A DNA stretch of 25,715 nucleotides from Candidatus Krumholzibacteriia bacterium (lineage in GTDB: Bacteria; Krumholzibacteriota; Krumholzibacteriia; G020349025). Below, piece after piece: positions 18,995 through 25,715 of the stretch. The stretch's first letter is position 1. Every line of letters begins with the position of its first letter. The notes below the pieces were generated by a model that was not told the DNA's origin, did not search any database, and saw nothing but the letters and a program-made list of their open reading frames with translations. Where the stretch lies: assembly GCA_035649275.1 (NCBI GenBank), contig DASRJW010000079.1, positions 1-25,715 on the forward strand. The letters run 5' to 3'. Made by a program: the position numbers and the translations under genes.

Positions 18995-19013
18995 GCCCGA
19001 GTTGCCGCTGCTC
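18977..19013 (+). other. Stem-loop spanning the pckG stop codon
   Basis: GAGCAGCG (18977-18984) pairs with CGCTGCTC (19006-19013) and CTCGG (18986-18990) with CCGAG (18997-19001), around a six-base loop containing the TGA. The right arm is part of the repeat at 19003-19026. No T run follows. It could act in termination, mRNA protection or slowing ribosomes at the stop. Confidence 0.45.
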
Positions 19014-19077
19014 GAATCCCGACCACATGCCGTGGCGCGGCTTAAGCCCGCGCTGCCGCTGCTCGAATCCCGACCAC
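19003..19077. repeat. Two 24-base exact direct repeats, 51-base period
   Basis: A 24-base unit beginning TGCCGCTGCTCGAATCC occurs at 19003-19026 and again, identical, at 19054-19077. The similarity extends upstream with two mismatches through AGCCCG. Between the copies is a near-palindrome around CTTAAG (GCGCGG-CTTAAG-CCCGCGC, one-base bulge). The layout, a short G+C-rich repeat with internal symmetry just after a gene, resembles REP-type intergenic elements. Confidence 0.6.
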
Positions 19078-19097
19078 CGGACCGCGAAGAGTCGTCG

Positions 19098-19127
19098 TTG
19101 ACCTGCCCCGCGGAGATCGGGGACAGT
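19098..19127 (+). promoter_or_regulatory. Weak promoter candidate for the lipoprotein pair
   Basis: TTGACC at 19098-19103 is followed after 18 bases by GACAGT, a poor -10 match. It is listed because the same TTGACC box appears before two other genes here. Confidence 0.25.
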
Positions 19128-19157
19128 GGGGCGACACTCGTCTCGGGGAGGAAATCG

Positions 19158-20432
19158 ATGCAGGACTCCTTGCATGCACCCTCACGGCGGCGTCCGGTCC
19201 GCTGGCGCGCCGCCCTCGCCTTGCTCCCGCTCGCCGGCGCGCTGTTCCCGCTCGCCTGCGGCGATGACGAAGTCACCCCGCCCGGCTCGGGGACGACCGC
19301 ACAGGTCCAGATCCAGAACGGTTTCGCGCAGCTCGGCACCTTCCGCGATGCTGCGGGCAGCGAGCCGGCGCTGCAGCTGCTCGACACACCGGAGTTCGCG
19401 GCGATCCTCAACACTTTGTCGCTTCCCAGCGTTCCCGTGACGCTCACCGCGCCGCCCGGGGCGTCGCGTCCGGTGCGCGCGCTGCTCCGCAAGTTGAGCG
19501 AGAGCCGGCCGCGCTTGGTGCAGACGGCTTTCGGAACCTGGCAGCGAGACCCGAGCAACACCGGCGATCCGTTCCCGGGCTGGACTCTGGTCGATCCGGG
19601 CAACCCTCCCGATGGCTTCATCTTCCGCTTCGATCTCGACGATGGGATCTTCGTCCTCGATCCCGGCGGAGCACCGATCCCGTTGCGCGGTGAATTCCGC
19701 ATCCTTGAGATCCAGATCGACGATCGCGGCACGCCGGATCCGGCCGATGATGTGCCCCTCGGTCTGGTGCTCGAAATCGCCGCCACGGCCGAGGCGATGG
19801 GTGATCCGCCCGTGCTGGTGCACCTCGATTTCGCCTTGGAGTTCGACGCCGCGGGCGAGCTGCAGTCGTTCCACCTCGGGGATCCCCAGGCCAGCAGTCC
19901 CAACGACGGGGGCGCCGCCTTCCTCGGTCCGGTCCTCATCGCGGTGAGCGTCGAGAGCGCGCCGGGGAGCCTCACGGCGCTGGTGCAGATCTACGACAGC
20001 AGCGAGAACTTCGTCGTCAGCCTCGAGGTGGGTCTGACCGGCGATGTGGGCTCCGGGCTTCTCGAGGCCGCGAGCACCGCCTTCGGCTACGGCGTCACCC
20101 GCGATCCGACGACGCCGCCATGGGTGATCGCTCTCGAGGCCACCAATTTCCGCGCCGATCCGAATGGCACCGGCGACCTGGCCGACATCCACGGGAGCAT
20201 CCGTCGTGGCCATGCGGAGCTCGCCACCCTCGCCGGGGACACGACGGAGGTGCCCATCGATACCGACGGGGACCAGATTCCCGACGACTCCTGTCTCAAC
20301 GTGAACGTCACTTTCGCCGATACCCCGAACGAGCCGCAGAACCTTTGCCTGGCGTTGCCGGGTCTGCGGGATCTGCTCGGCGGCGGCGGCGGCATGCCCT
20401 TGCTCGGGGCTACGAACATGTTCCCGCGCTAG
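19158..20432 (+). CDS. Probable lipoprotein of unknown function
   Basis: A 424-residue protein. A basic N-terminus (RRRPVRWR) and hydrophobic segment lead to LFPLACGDDE; Cys34 is the probable lipidated residue, though proline at -3 is an unusual lipobox and a plain signal peptide is the alternative. The mature part is beta-rich and acidic, with IQIDDRGTPDPADD near 190 and an Asp-rich DTDGDQIPDD near 370 that resembles a thrombospondin type-3 calcium site. No enzyme motif is seen. ATG 19158 has GGGGAGGAA four bases upstream, which fixes the start against the longer frame that runs back into pckG. It is followed after 49 bases by the DUF4920 lipoprotein gene and the two probably form an operon. 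Confidence 0.82.
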   Translation: MQDSLHAPSRRRPVRWRAALALLPLAGALFPLACGDDEVTPPGSGTTAQVQIQNGFAQLGTFRDAAGSEPALQLLDTPEFAAILNTLSLPSVPVTLTAPPGASRPVRALLRKLSESRPRLVQTAFGTWQRDPSNTGDPFPGWTLVDPGNPPDGFIFRFDLDDGIFVLDPGGAPIPLRGEFRILEIQIDDRGTPDPADDVPLGLVLEIAATAEAMGDPPVLVHLDFALEFDAAGELQSFHLGDPQASSPNDGGAAFLGPVLIAVSVESAPGSLTALVQIYDSSENFVVSLEVGLTGDVGSGLLEAASTAFGYGVTRDPTTPPWVIALEATNFRADPNGTGDLADIHGSIRRGHAELATLAGDTTEVPIDTDGDQIPDDSCLNVNVTFADTPNEPQNLCLALPGLRDLLGGGGGMPLLGATNMFPR

Positions 20433-20452
20433 CGAGGGAGAGACCGCCGCCG

Positions 20453-20485
20453 ATGAATGCACCCGAACGGGAGAGAAACCCATGA
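20453..20485 (+). CDS. Possible 10-codon leader ORF overlapping the next start
   Basis: ATG 20453 opens a ten-residue frame (MNAPERERNP) whose TGA overlaps the ATG of the DUF4920 gene by four bases (ATGA). It has its own purine-rich GAGGGAGAG upstream. It could couple translation of the downstream gene to the upstream one. It may equally be chance in a 49-base gap. Confidence 0.22.
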   Translation: MNAPERERNP

Positions 20486-21051
20486 GAGGCCGCAATTCGA
20501 TCCTCGTCTTCTGCGTCGGTTCGTTCCTGCTCTGGGGCTGCCAGAAGGCAGCGGAACAGCAACCGGCGCCGGGAAACGCGCCCGCTGCTACTGCGGAGGC
20601 ACCGGCGGCGAGCGCTGCTGCCGACGAACAGACTGCCCTGCACAAGGCCGACCCGGTGGGGAACTACGGCGCCGGGATCGTGCTGCAACAGACCACCAGC
20701 ATCAGTTCGATCCTGGCCGAGCCGGCGCAGTACGAGGGCAAGATCGTCCAGGTGGCGGGCACGGTGAGCGCGGTCTGCGCCAGCCGCGGCTGCTGGCTGG
20801 AGCTCGCCAACGGCGACGCCGCCCTGCGCGTCAAGGTGACCGACGGCGAGATCGTCTTCCCCTTGAGCGCGAAGGGACATCAGGCCGTGGTGGAGGGCGT
20901 GGTGGAGAAGATCGAGATGAGCGAAGAGCAGCACCGCGCCTGGAAGCAGCACGACGCCGAAGAACGTGGCGTCGCTTTCGATCCCGCCGCCGTCTCCGGG
21001 CCCTACACGATGTGGCGTCTTGCCGGGCTTGGCGCCCGCATCGAGGGCTGA
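20482..21051 (+). CDS. DUF4920-like lipoprotein
   Basis: A 189-residue protein. Residues 1-20 (ILVFCVGSFLLWGC) form a lipoprotein signal with Cys20 as the lipidated residue. An Ala/Pro/Glu-rich linker (about 21-55) leads to a compact domain with YEGKIVQVAGTVSAVC, then CASRGCWLELANGD, matching the DUF4920/OB-fold pattern with its CxxxGCW motif. The pair of cysteines could bind a metal or form a disulphide. The function of the family is not established. ATG 20482 has GGGAGAG six bases upstream. It is the second gene of a probable lipoprotein operon and ends before a strong hairpin facing the DUF885 gene. Confidence 0.82.
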   Translation: MRGRNSILVFCVGSFLLWGCQKAAEQQPAPGNAPAATAEAPAASAAADEQTALHKADPVGNYGAGIVLQQTTSISSILAEPAQYEGKIVQVAGTVSAVCASRGCWLELANGDAALRVKVTDGEIVFPLSAKGHQAVVEGVVEKIEMSEEQHRAWKQHDAEERGVAFDPAAVSGPYTMWRLAGLGARIEG

Positions 21052-21075
21052 GCGCGATCACCACGCCATCACCGC

Positions 21076-21102
21076 CGGCGGGCGGGTTCTCCCCGCCCGC
21101 CG
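21076..21102. terminator. Perfect 11-bp hairpin between convergent genes
   Basis: CGGCGGGCGGG, loop TTCTC, CCCGCCCGCCG lies 24 bases after the DUF4920 stop and 68 bases beyond the DUF885 stop on the other strand. It is symmetric, so it could serve both. There is no T run. It is the strongest hairpin noticed in the window. Confidence 0.6.
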
Positions 21103-21170
21103 ACGGCCCATGCCACGCTGGATCTCGCTTCCCTGCTCGCTCAGCCTCCCTGCCCACGCGGTTCTGTCTG

Positions 21171-22997
21171 CTACTTCATCGCCGTCCGCGACGGAACGAA
21201 TTCCTCCATGACCGCTCGACGGAGCAGCGCCGGGGGTAGCAGGCCCTGGGCGAGGACGAAATCGTTGAACGCCTTGCGGTCGAAGCGGTCGCCCAAGGCG
21301 CGCTCCGCTACGGCGCGCGTTTCCAGCAACCGGTTGTAGCCCACGAAGTACGAGGGCGCCTGGCCCGGGGCGAGGAAGGTGTAGCGCTGCACCTCCTGCT
21401 GGGCCATGGCCTCGGAGAGACACACGTCCTGGCGCAGCACCCGCGTCGCTTGCTCTTTGGTGATTTGCCCGGTCTGCAGCCCCGGGTCGAGGTACGCCCG
21501 CGCTGCCCGCATCAGCCGGTTCTGCATGGTGACGAGCTGACCTTCCACGGGCTCGTAGGGTTGCAGCTCGGATTCGGCGTACAGGCCCCAGCCCTCGACA
21601 TTGACGCTGTTGAAGGCGAACAGCGCCCGCGCCAGCGACACACCCTTCTCGATCACCGAGGCGAACTGCAACTCGTGGCCCGGACGCCCTTCGTGCGCCG
21701 TCAGGGTCCACGAGGCGGCCTCGTAGGTGAAATCGTCGAAGGAGAGCTTGCCTGCCCCGGTCTTGTCCGGGATGCGCAGCGGCAGCACGAAGGTGCCGAG
21801 CTCTCCGGTGTTGCCGATCAAGCGCGGCGGTCGCATGTTGGGCGCCGGAATCGCGGCGCTCTCGGCCTCGCTGGCCAGCTGGATACGCATTTCCCGCGAT
21901 GGCAAGGTCACGATCGACTGGGCGCGAATGACTGCTTCGATCTCCTTGATCCGCCCCTGGTAGTGCGGCAGGATCGCTTCACCGACCAACTGCTTCTTCT
22001 TCAGTTCCCGGAGGACATCGCGGTAATCGTGCAGGTTCCAGCCTTTCTCCTTCGCCACCAGAGGCGCCAGTGTCTGCATCTGCACCTGGATCTCGGCGAA
22101 AGCAACCTGGCCTCGGCTCATCAGCTCGTCCACGGGCATGTCGACGCCCACCTGCTTCAAGCTGAAGGCATACAGCTCCGGCGGCTGCCGGAAATCCGTG
22201 CGCGAGCGCGGCAGGATTTCGGCGCGCACGAACTCGTCGTACGCGTTCACCTGCTTCACCAGCTCCTGATAGGACTTCTCGTAGCCGCCGACCGCGAACT
22301 TCCCGAACAACTCTTGGATGCCCTTCACGTAGGCGGGGCTGTTGGCGAGCTCCCTCTCCACTTCTTCCCGCACCGGTCCGAGGAGGCTGGGGTTCGCCAG
22401 TCGCTCGCGGCAGCGCGCTTCCGCGAGCTGGGCGATGGGCGTGGTGCCCTTTTCGGCGCCGGCGTAACGGCGCAGCCGCACCAGCGCCGCCTTCCGCCGC
22501 TCCGGTGGCACCTGGTCGTCGAGCAGGGCGCGCAATCCTTGGAAAACAGTGCTCGAGACGCTGAAGAAGGGAAGGGTGAGCCGCCGTGTGAGCTCCGTGC
22601 CCTCCATGTCCTCTTGCGCGGCCTTGATCAGGATTTCGAGGTCCTGTTTCACCGCCGGATCGCTCTCCGCCGCCAGCCGGGTCTGCAAGGTCGCCACGGC
22701 TTCCTTCAAGGCGGTCATCCGGCGCTCCTCGAAGTTGGGACCGAGATCGACGATCTGCTCGTCCAGACCGGAGGCACCGAAGAAACCAGCCATTTCAGGG
22801 TTGAAGCGGCCAAAGATGGCCATCAGCACCTGGGCGTTCTCGTTGCTCCGCGCCACCCACTCCGGCTGTGGCGCCGGGGCGGGCGCCGCCATGGTTTGGG
22901 CCGCACACAGACCGAGACCCAGCGCCAGGACGAAGGCGAAGCGGGGTGCTCGGGCGGTCTGCCACCGGGGACGAAGGATCCTGACTGAGAGCGGCAT
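21171..22997 (-). CDS. Secreted DUF885 metallopeptidase-like protein
   Basis: A 608-residue protein with a signal peptide (basic start RPRWQTARAPR, hydrophobic FVLALGLGLCAAQTMAA, cut near AAP). The DUF885 family looks like zinc carboxypeptidase/M3-like fold proteins. Its signature is visible: HEGRPGHELQ near 435, an HExxxxH variant supplying zinc ligands and the catalytic Glu, and VEGWGLYAES near 473 giving a third ligand. The N-terminal half is helical, as in the family, and the length fits (about 580-620). It probably acts on peptides in the periplasm or outside; the substrate is unknown. The frame is open to 23315, but ATG 22997 is chosen because AGGAGG stands seven bases upstream and the signal peptide starts there. 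It lies 202 bases downstream of the HNH gene on the same strand. Confidence 0.9.
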   Translation of the reverse strand: MPLSVRILRPRWQTARAPRFAFVLALGLGLCAAQTMAAPAPAPQPEWVARSNENAQVLMAIFGRFNPEMAGFFGASGLDEQIVDLGPNFEERRMTALKEAVATLQTRLAAESDPAVKQDLEILIKAAQEDMEGTELTRRLTLPFFSVSSTVFQGLRALLDDQVPPERRKAALVRLRRYAGAEKGTTPIAQLAEARCRERLANPSLLGPVREEVERELANSPAYVKGIQELFGKFAVGGYEKSYQELVKQVNAYDEFVRAEILPRSRTDFRQPPELYAFSLKQVGVDMPVDELMSRGQVAFAEIQVQMQTLAPLVAKEKGWNLHDYRDVLRELKKKQLVGEAILPHYQGRIKEIEAVIRAQSIVTLPSREMRIQLASEAESAAIPAPNMRPPRLIGNTGELGTFVLPLRIPDKTGAGKLSFDDFTYEAASWTLTAHEGRPGHELQFASVIEKGVSLARALFAFNSVNVEGWGLYAESELQPYEPVEGQLVTMQNRLMRAARAYLDPGLQTGQITKEQATRVLRQDVCLSEAMAQQEVQRYTFLAPGQAPSYFVGYNRLLETRAVAERALGDRFDRKAFNDFVLAQGLLPPALLRRAVMEEFVPSRTAMK

Positions 22998-23004
22998 GCG
23001 GGAG

Positions 23005-23010
23005 CCTCCT
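23005..23010 (-). promoter_or_regulatory. Consensus ribosome binding site for the DUF885 gene
   Basis: Minus-strand AGGAGG, seven bases before ATG 22997. It decides the start against about 106 extra upstream codons. The rest of the 202-base gap (22998-23199) shows no clear promoter or small gene. Confidence 0.7.
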
Positions 23011-23199
23011 GGGCTGGGGAGATGGCTGTCGTCCGCCCTGCCCAAGGTCGCTGACGGGGCACCGAGCGGCGGGCGATGCCGAAAAGACGGACGAGCAGCA
23101 CCGTAGGTTCCAGCAAAACGGCGGTTTCCAGTGCCTTCGCACCCATGCCCGCCCGCGCAGGATACCGCACCTACAGATGCAGCCGATTCCTGCCCTCTT

Positions 23200-25614
23200 T
23201 CACGGTCGCCTCGAGAGTCTCCTTTCGTTGCGATACCAGACCGCGAGTGCGCTGTGGCCGAGGCGCCAGACGACGTCGAGCGGGGCTTTGCCGCGGCAGC
23301 GCGCCAGATCACCATGCTCCCCCTGCCGGTGATGAAGAGCGCAGAGGAGAATCAGGTTGTCCGGCGTATCGCTGCCGCCGTGGCTCCGGTAGCGCAGGTG
23401 ATGCACTTCGAGACGCGCCCTCGAGGTGCAGCCAGGAGCCATGCAGCGGCCGCTGTCGCGGGCGAAGATGGGATGCACCGACCGGCGTGGTGCCTTGCCG
23501 TCGTGCTCCCAAATCCACTCTTCGAGCAAGGCGAGCAGGCCCACCCATTCGGGTACGCGCTCCTTGCGTTGGACGAAAAACCGCGCGATCCGTCCCGAAG
23601 GCGGAAGCTGGCTGTCGCGGGCGGGCGAGAGAGCGTCGTCGGGTTCGCTGAGACGTCGCCGTGCCGCTTCGATGCAGCCTTGCAATGCGAAGCCGTCGTC
23701 CTCGGGAAGAGAGAGGATGAGAGGGACCTGGAGGAGCGGTCCCTTGCGGACGACGCGTTCCATGAGGCCGCAGGCGAGAGCGAAGGCCTGATTGCAGATG
23801 TCGCCCGGGTAGCGTACGAGCGAGCGCCGCCAGGTGGCGTCGTCGAGGGGGACGGGCGGAGGCAAGATGGGATTCCGCGACCGCAAGCCAGTCTTCGACG
23901 GCTTGGAAGCTCCTTCAGCACCTTCGTCGAGCGGAAAACGCCGAGAAGTCTGGCACGGGGCATCCCCCGAGCCGCTCGTCTCCTTCGAGCCCTGTCCGTC
24001 GGTTTCGCCCAGCGGAAAACGCCGAGAACTCTGGCACGCGCCCTCGCCCGTGGCAGATTCGTCCACCGGGGCGCCAGGGATCTCGGGAGTCGAGCCCGAG
24101 TACCCAGGCGTCATGGCGCATGCCAAGGCCACTTGTGCCAGCAACTGCCGGCGGTGCTCGAAGCGATCCTCGTCCCGTAGGCGCTTCACCGTGAGCGGCA
24201 TTACATGTCTGAGCCACTGGCGCTGCAGCGCCTCGTCCGGCGGCAAGTCCTGCATCCTTCGCACCAAGTGCCCGGCAGCTTCGGTGCCGATCTGGCCCGA
24301 CTCGTACGCCTGCCGCACGAGGCCCAGCCTTGGCAGCCTCCGCGCCAGGCCAACCCTCTGGTGCGCTGTCGACCCTCCCATCCCGAGCCGCTCTTCCGCA
24401 TAGGCTTCGAGACTACGGAAGCCGAGCGCCCTCCACATTCTATTGTCGTGGAGCTCGAGGAGCAGTTCTCCCACGTCGATCTGGATCTCGTCCTGCATGC
24501 GGACGAGGACCTGGAAGACACCGACGAGCCGCCTGAGATCCCGAGTCCGCGTCTTCGAGCCGGGCTTGGAAAACAGAGCGAGCTTGCGCTCGAGGCGGCG
24601 GAGACGGGAGCGGAGCGAGTCGAAGCACTCGAGACGCTGCAGTGCTCGCCGCATCGCCGGCGTGTGCAGGGAGAGCACAATGCCGTGGCCAATCGCCGCG
24701 ACCGCACAGCTCGCTTTTCCGGCGCCCCCAAGCTGTGCTTCCCCACGCAGCGCTTCGGCGGCTCTCTGTCGCAGGGCTCGCCTCGCGTCGCCTTGCCATC
24801 GCGGGCGGAAGTCATCAGGCGGGACACAACCAGCACTCGACGCCTCGGCCACGAGCGCGGGGACGAACCCGGTGATGCCTGCATCCCAGCCTTCGACACA
24901 GCGATACAGCTCGAGCGCGGCCTCGAAGATCCAACGGACATCCGGAGGCACCGAGAAGCGGAGCCTGACGCGACTTTCGTCCTCCAGCTCGGCTTCCTGG
25001 CTGATATCGCGGGACTCTAAGGATCGAACTCCCGGGCTCGCAGACAGGACCGCTCCCCGTAGCTCCTCGAGCGAAAGCTGCCGAGCCCGAGCGATCCAGC
25101 TCCCCACGTTTGCTGGCGTCGCCACCCGGCCGATCACCAAGGCCTCCGACTGATTCAGCGCGCGTCCACCGTCGGCACCGGAGATGGCCTCCGCCAAGCC
25201 CGGCAGCCGCTCCAGCGTCTGGTGCAGACTGACGAGCTGGCGGAGCCAGCGACTGTCGCGGTTTAAACGCTCGCGGGTGAAGTCGGCCTGGGTGCGGTAG
25301 CCGCAGGCCTGCCAGGCCGTGTGCTGTGTGATCGCCGCTGCGACACGAGCGAGCGGCAGGATGACCACGCTGCCCACTGCCGCGAGCCGCCGAAGGACGA
25401 GGTCCGTCTCTAGAACAACAGCCGAGATGAACCTTCCTGAGTGCCATGGGGCAAGTTGGGTGAAGCGAGACGAGGCAAGCGGCTCGGCACGCATGGCCGC
25501 CGCGAGGCGCTCGGTGTGCGTGGAGGCAAGCGGCTCGAGGCGCGTAGCCGCGAGTCGCCCGCGTTTTGGCGGAGCAAACGCCGCAACCGCACCGGCCGGG
25601 GCCGGCGTCGACAT
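23200..25614 (-). CDS. HNH endonuclease-domain protein with duplicated helical module
   Basis: An 804-residue protein. The C-terminal region (about 715-770) is an HNH nuclease domain: FARDSGRCMAPGC, then EVHHLRYRSHGGSDTPDN and LLCALHH, with zinc-knuckle cysteines and the catalytic His-Asn-His set. The rest is helical and contains two related modules: near 105 (CGYRTQADFTRERL, LERLPGLAEAI) and near 405 (LGFRSLEAYAEERLG, LPRLGLVRQAYESG). A Ser/Gly-rich linker before the nuclease carries a 27-residue repeat (CQSSRRFPL/CQTSRRFPL), and the N-terminus has a 17-residue repeat (EPLAS). Similar proteins occur in many copies in some soil bacteria, from memory; their role is not known, and neither restriction nor mobility is shown. 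The frame is open to a TTG at 25704, but that codon is the -35 box of the promoter, so ATG 25614 is used. Confidence 0.85.
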   Translation of the reverse strand: MSTPAPAGAVAAFAPPKRGRLAATRLEPLASTHTERLAAAMRAEPLASSRFTQLAPWHSGRFISAVVLETDLVLRRLAAVGSVVILPLARVAAAITQHTAWQACGYRTQADFTRERLNRDSRWLRQLVSLHQTLERLPGLAEAISGADGGRALNQSEALVIGRVATPANVGSWIARARQLSLEELRGAVLSASPGVRSLESRDISQEAELEDESRVRLRFSVPPDVRWIFEAALELYRCVEGWDAGITGFVPALVAEASSAGCVPPDDFRPRWQGDARRALRQRAAEALRGEAQLGGAGKASCAVAAIGHGIVLSLHTPAMRRALQRLECFDSLRSRLRRLERKLALFSKPGSKTRTRDLRRLVGVFQVLVRMQDEIQIDVGELLLELHDNRMWRALGFRSLEAYAEERLGMGGSTAHQRVGLARRLPRLGLVRQAYESGQIGTEAAGHLVRRMQDLPPDEALQRQWLRHVMPLTVKRLRDEDRFEHRRQLLAQVALACAMTPGYSGSTPEIPGAPVDESATGEGACQSSRRFPLGETDGQGSKETSGSGDAPCQTSRRFPLDEGAEGASKPSKTGLRSRNPILPPPVPLDDATWRRSLVRYPGDICNQAFALACGLMERVVRKGPLLQVPLILSLPEDDGFALQGCIEAARRRLSEPDDALSPARDSQLPPSGRIARFFVQRKERVPEWVGLLALLEEWIWEHDGKAPRRSVHPIFARDSGRCMAPGCTSRARLEVHHLRYRSHGGSDTPDNLILLCALHHRQGEHGDLARCRGKAPLDVVWRLGHSALAVWYRNERRLSRRP
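23930..24038. repeat. In-frame 81-base period repeat inside the HNH gene linker
   Basis: Two 28-base copies beginning AGCGGAAAACGCCGAGAA, at 23930-23957 and 24011-24038, differ at one position. The 81-base period is 27 codons, so the protein carries CQSSRRFPLGE and CQTSRRFPLDE in tandem. The intervening sequence is less alike. Confidence 0.7.
25472..25537. repeat. In-frame 51-base period repeat at the N-terminus of the HNH protein
   Basis: GAGGCAAGCGGCTCG occurs at 25472-25486 and 25523-25537. The 51-base period is 17 codons and gives RLAATRLEPLAS then RLAAAMRAEPLAS in the protein. Confidence 0.6.
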
Positions 25615-25675
25615 CGCTCTTTCAGTTCCCACGGTACCTGCACCTTGGGAGAACGGGGTATAAGGGTGTACGAGG

Positions 25676-25704
25676 AATATAGAAAAAAGGCCGAAGCTTG
25701 TCAA
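25676..25704 (-). promoter_or_regulatory. Near-consensus sigma70 promoter of the HNH gene
   Basis: On the minus strand TTGACA (25704-25699) and TATATT (25681-25676) are separated by 17 bases. Transcription would begin near 25669, leaving a leader of about 55 bases before ATG 25614. The region is A+T-rich against the background and is the best promoter in the window. Confidence 0.7.
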
Positions 25705-25715
25705 CAGGTCTGCAC

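Noticed and set aside
19009-19026. tRNA T-arm-like sequence (GCTCGAATCC) in the repeat after pckG
   Set aside because: No acceptor, anticodon or D-arm partner nearby, and the same string recurs 51 bases on; not a tRNA gene or a clear attachment site.
19003-19077. Possible CRISPR array
   Set aside because: Only two repeat copies with one 27-base spacer and no cas genes.
17507-19975. Minus-strand 822-codon open frame
   Set aside because: Antisense to pckG and the next lipoprotein; no coherent domain in its translation.
21450-22988. Plus-strand 512-codon open frame
   Set aside because: Antisense to the DUF885 gene, which has the zinc motifs and a consensus ribosome site.
23131-24180. Plus-strand 349-codon open frame
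   Set aside because: Antisense to the HNH nuclease domain and its linker.
23200-25614. HNH protein as part of a restriction or mobile system
   Set aside because: No methyltransferase, integrase, terminase or inverted repeats are near, so nothing supports such a role.

Overview
This is a high-G+C bacterial chromosome segment, roughly two-thirds G+C by eye. It carries eleven complete protein genes of clear or moderate quality, one gene cut by the left edge, and one very short possible leader ORF. Four genes encode likely lipoproteins, and there are also secreted proteins and a probable outer-membrane barrel, so the cell is almost certainly a Gram-negative-type diderm. The secreted protein at 2855-4033 and the large lipoprotein at 13551-16088 resemble, from memory only, proteins of uncultured lineages such as Candidatus Eisenbacteria. 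That placement is a guess and needs marker genes. No rRNA, tRNA, CRISPR array, transposase or phage gene was seen, and no gap between genes exceeds 300 bases.

Layout. Positions 1-2592 (minus) hold a radical SAM/SPASM-type enzyme followed by an exported PDZ plus barrel protein that runs off the left edge. Positions 2855-4033 (plus) encode a secreted protein of unknown function, convergent with a glutamate dehydrogenase at 4087-5676 (minus). From 5877 to 10247 (plus) lies a two-gene envelope-glycan unit: a membrane cellulose-synthase-like glycosyltransferase, then a 958-residue protein that appears to fuse a multi-span GT-C glycosyltransferase, a dolichol-phosphate-mannose-synthase-like GT2 and a DUF547 domain. 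Positions 10391-13348 encode the glycine cleavage P-protein. Then come a large lipoprotein (13551-16088), an ankyrin-repeat lipoprotein with a dense palindromic operator-like promoter (16242-16940), GTP-dependent PEP carboxykinase (17183-18994), a repeat element, and two lipoproteins in tandem (19158-21051). Convergent with these, on the minus strand, are a DUF885 metallopeptidase-like protein (21171-22997) and an 804-residue HNH endonuclease-domain protein (23200-25614), which has a near-consensus promoter at the right edge.

How the genes may work together. Glutamate dehydrogenase, glycine decarboxylase, PEP carboxykinase and a secreted peptidase-like protein fit a cell that lives on peptides and amino acids and makes sugar by gluconeogenesis. 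The glycosyltransferase unit would use sugar precursors for an envelope glycan. These links are inference; the genes are mostly separate transcription units, not one operon.

The most unusual item is the GT-C/GT2/DUF547 fusion. Next are the nested palindromes over the ankyrin gene's promoter, the three-fold HxHT module inside the large lipoprotein, and the 51-base repeat and stem-loop after pckG. Several promoters can be proposed by eye with TTGACC or TTGACA -35 boxes, and most end-of-gene hairpins lack a U tract.
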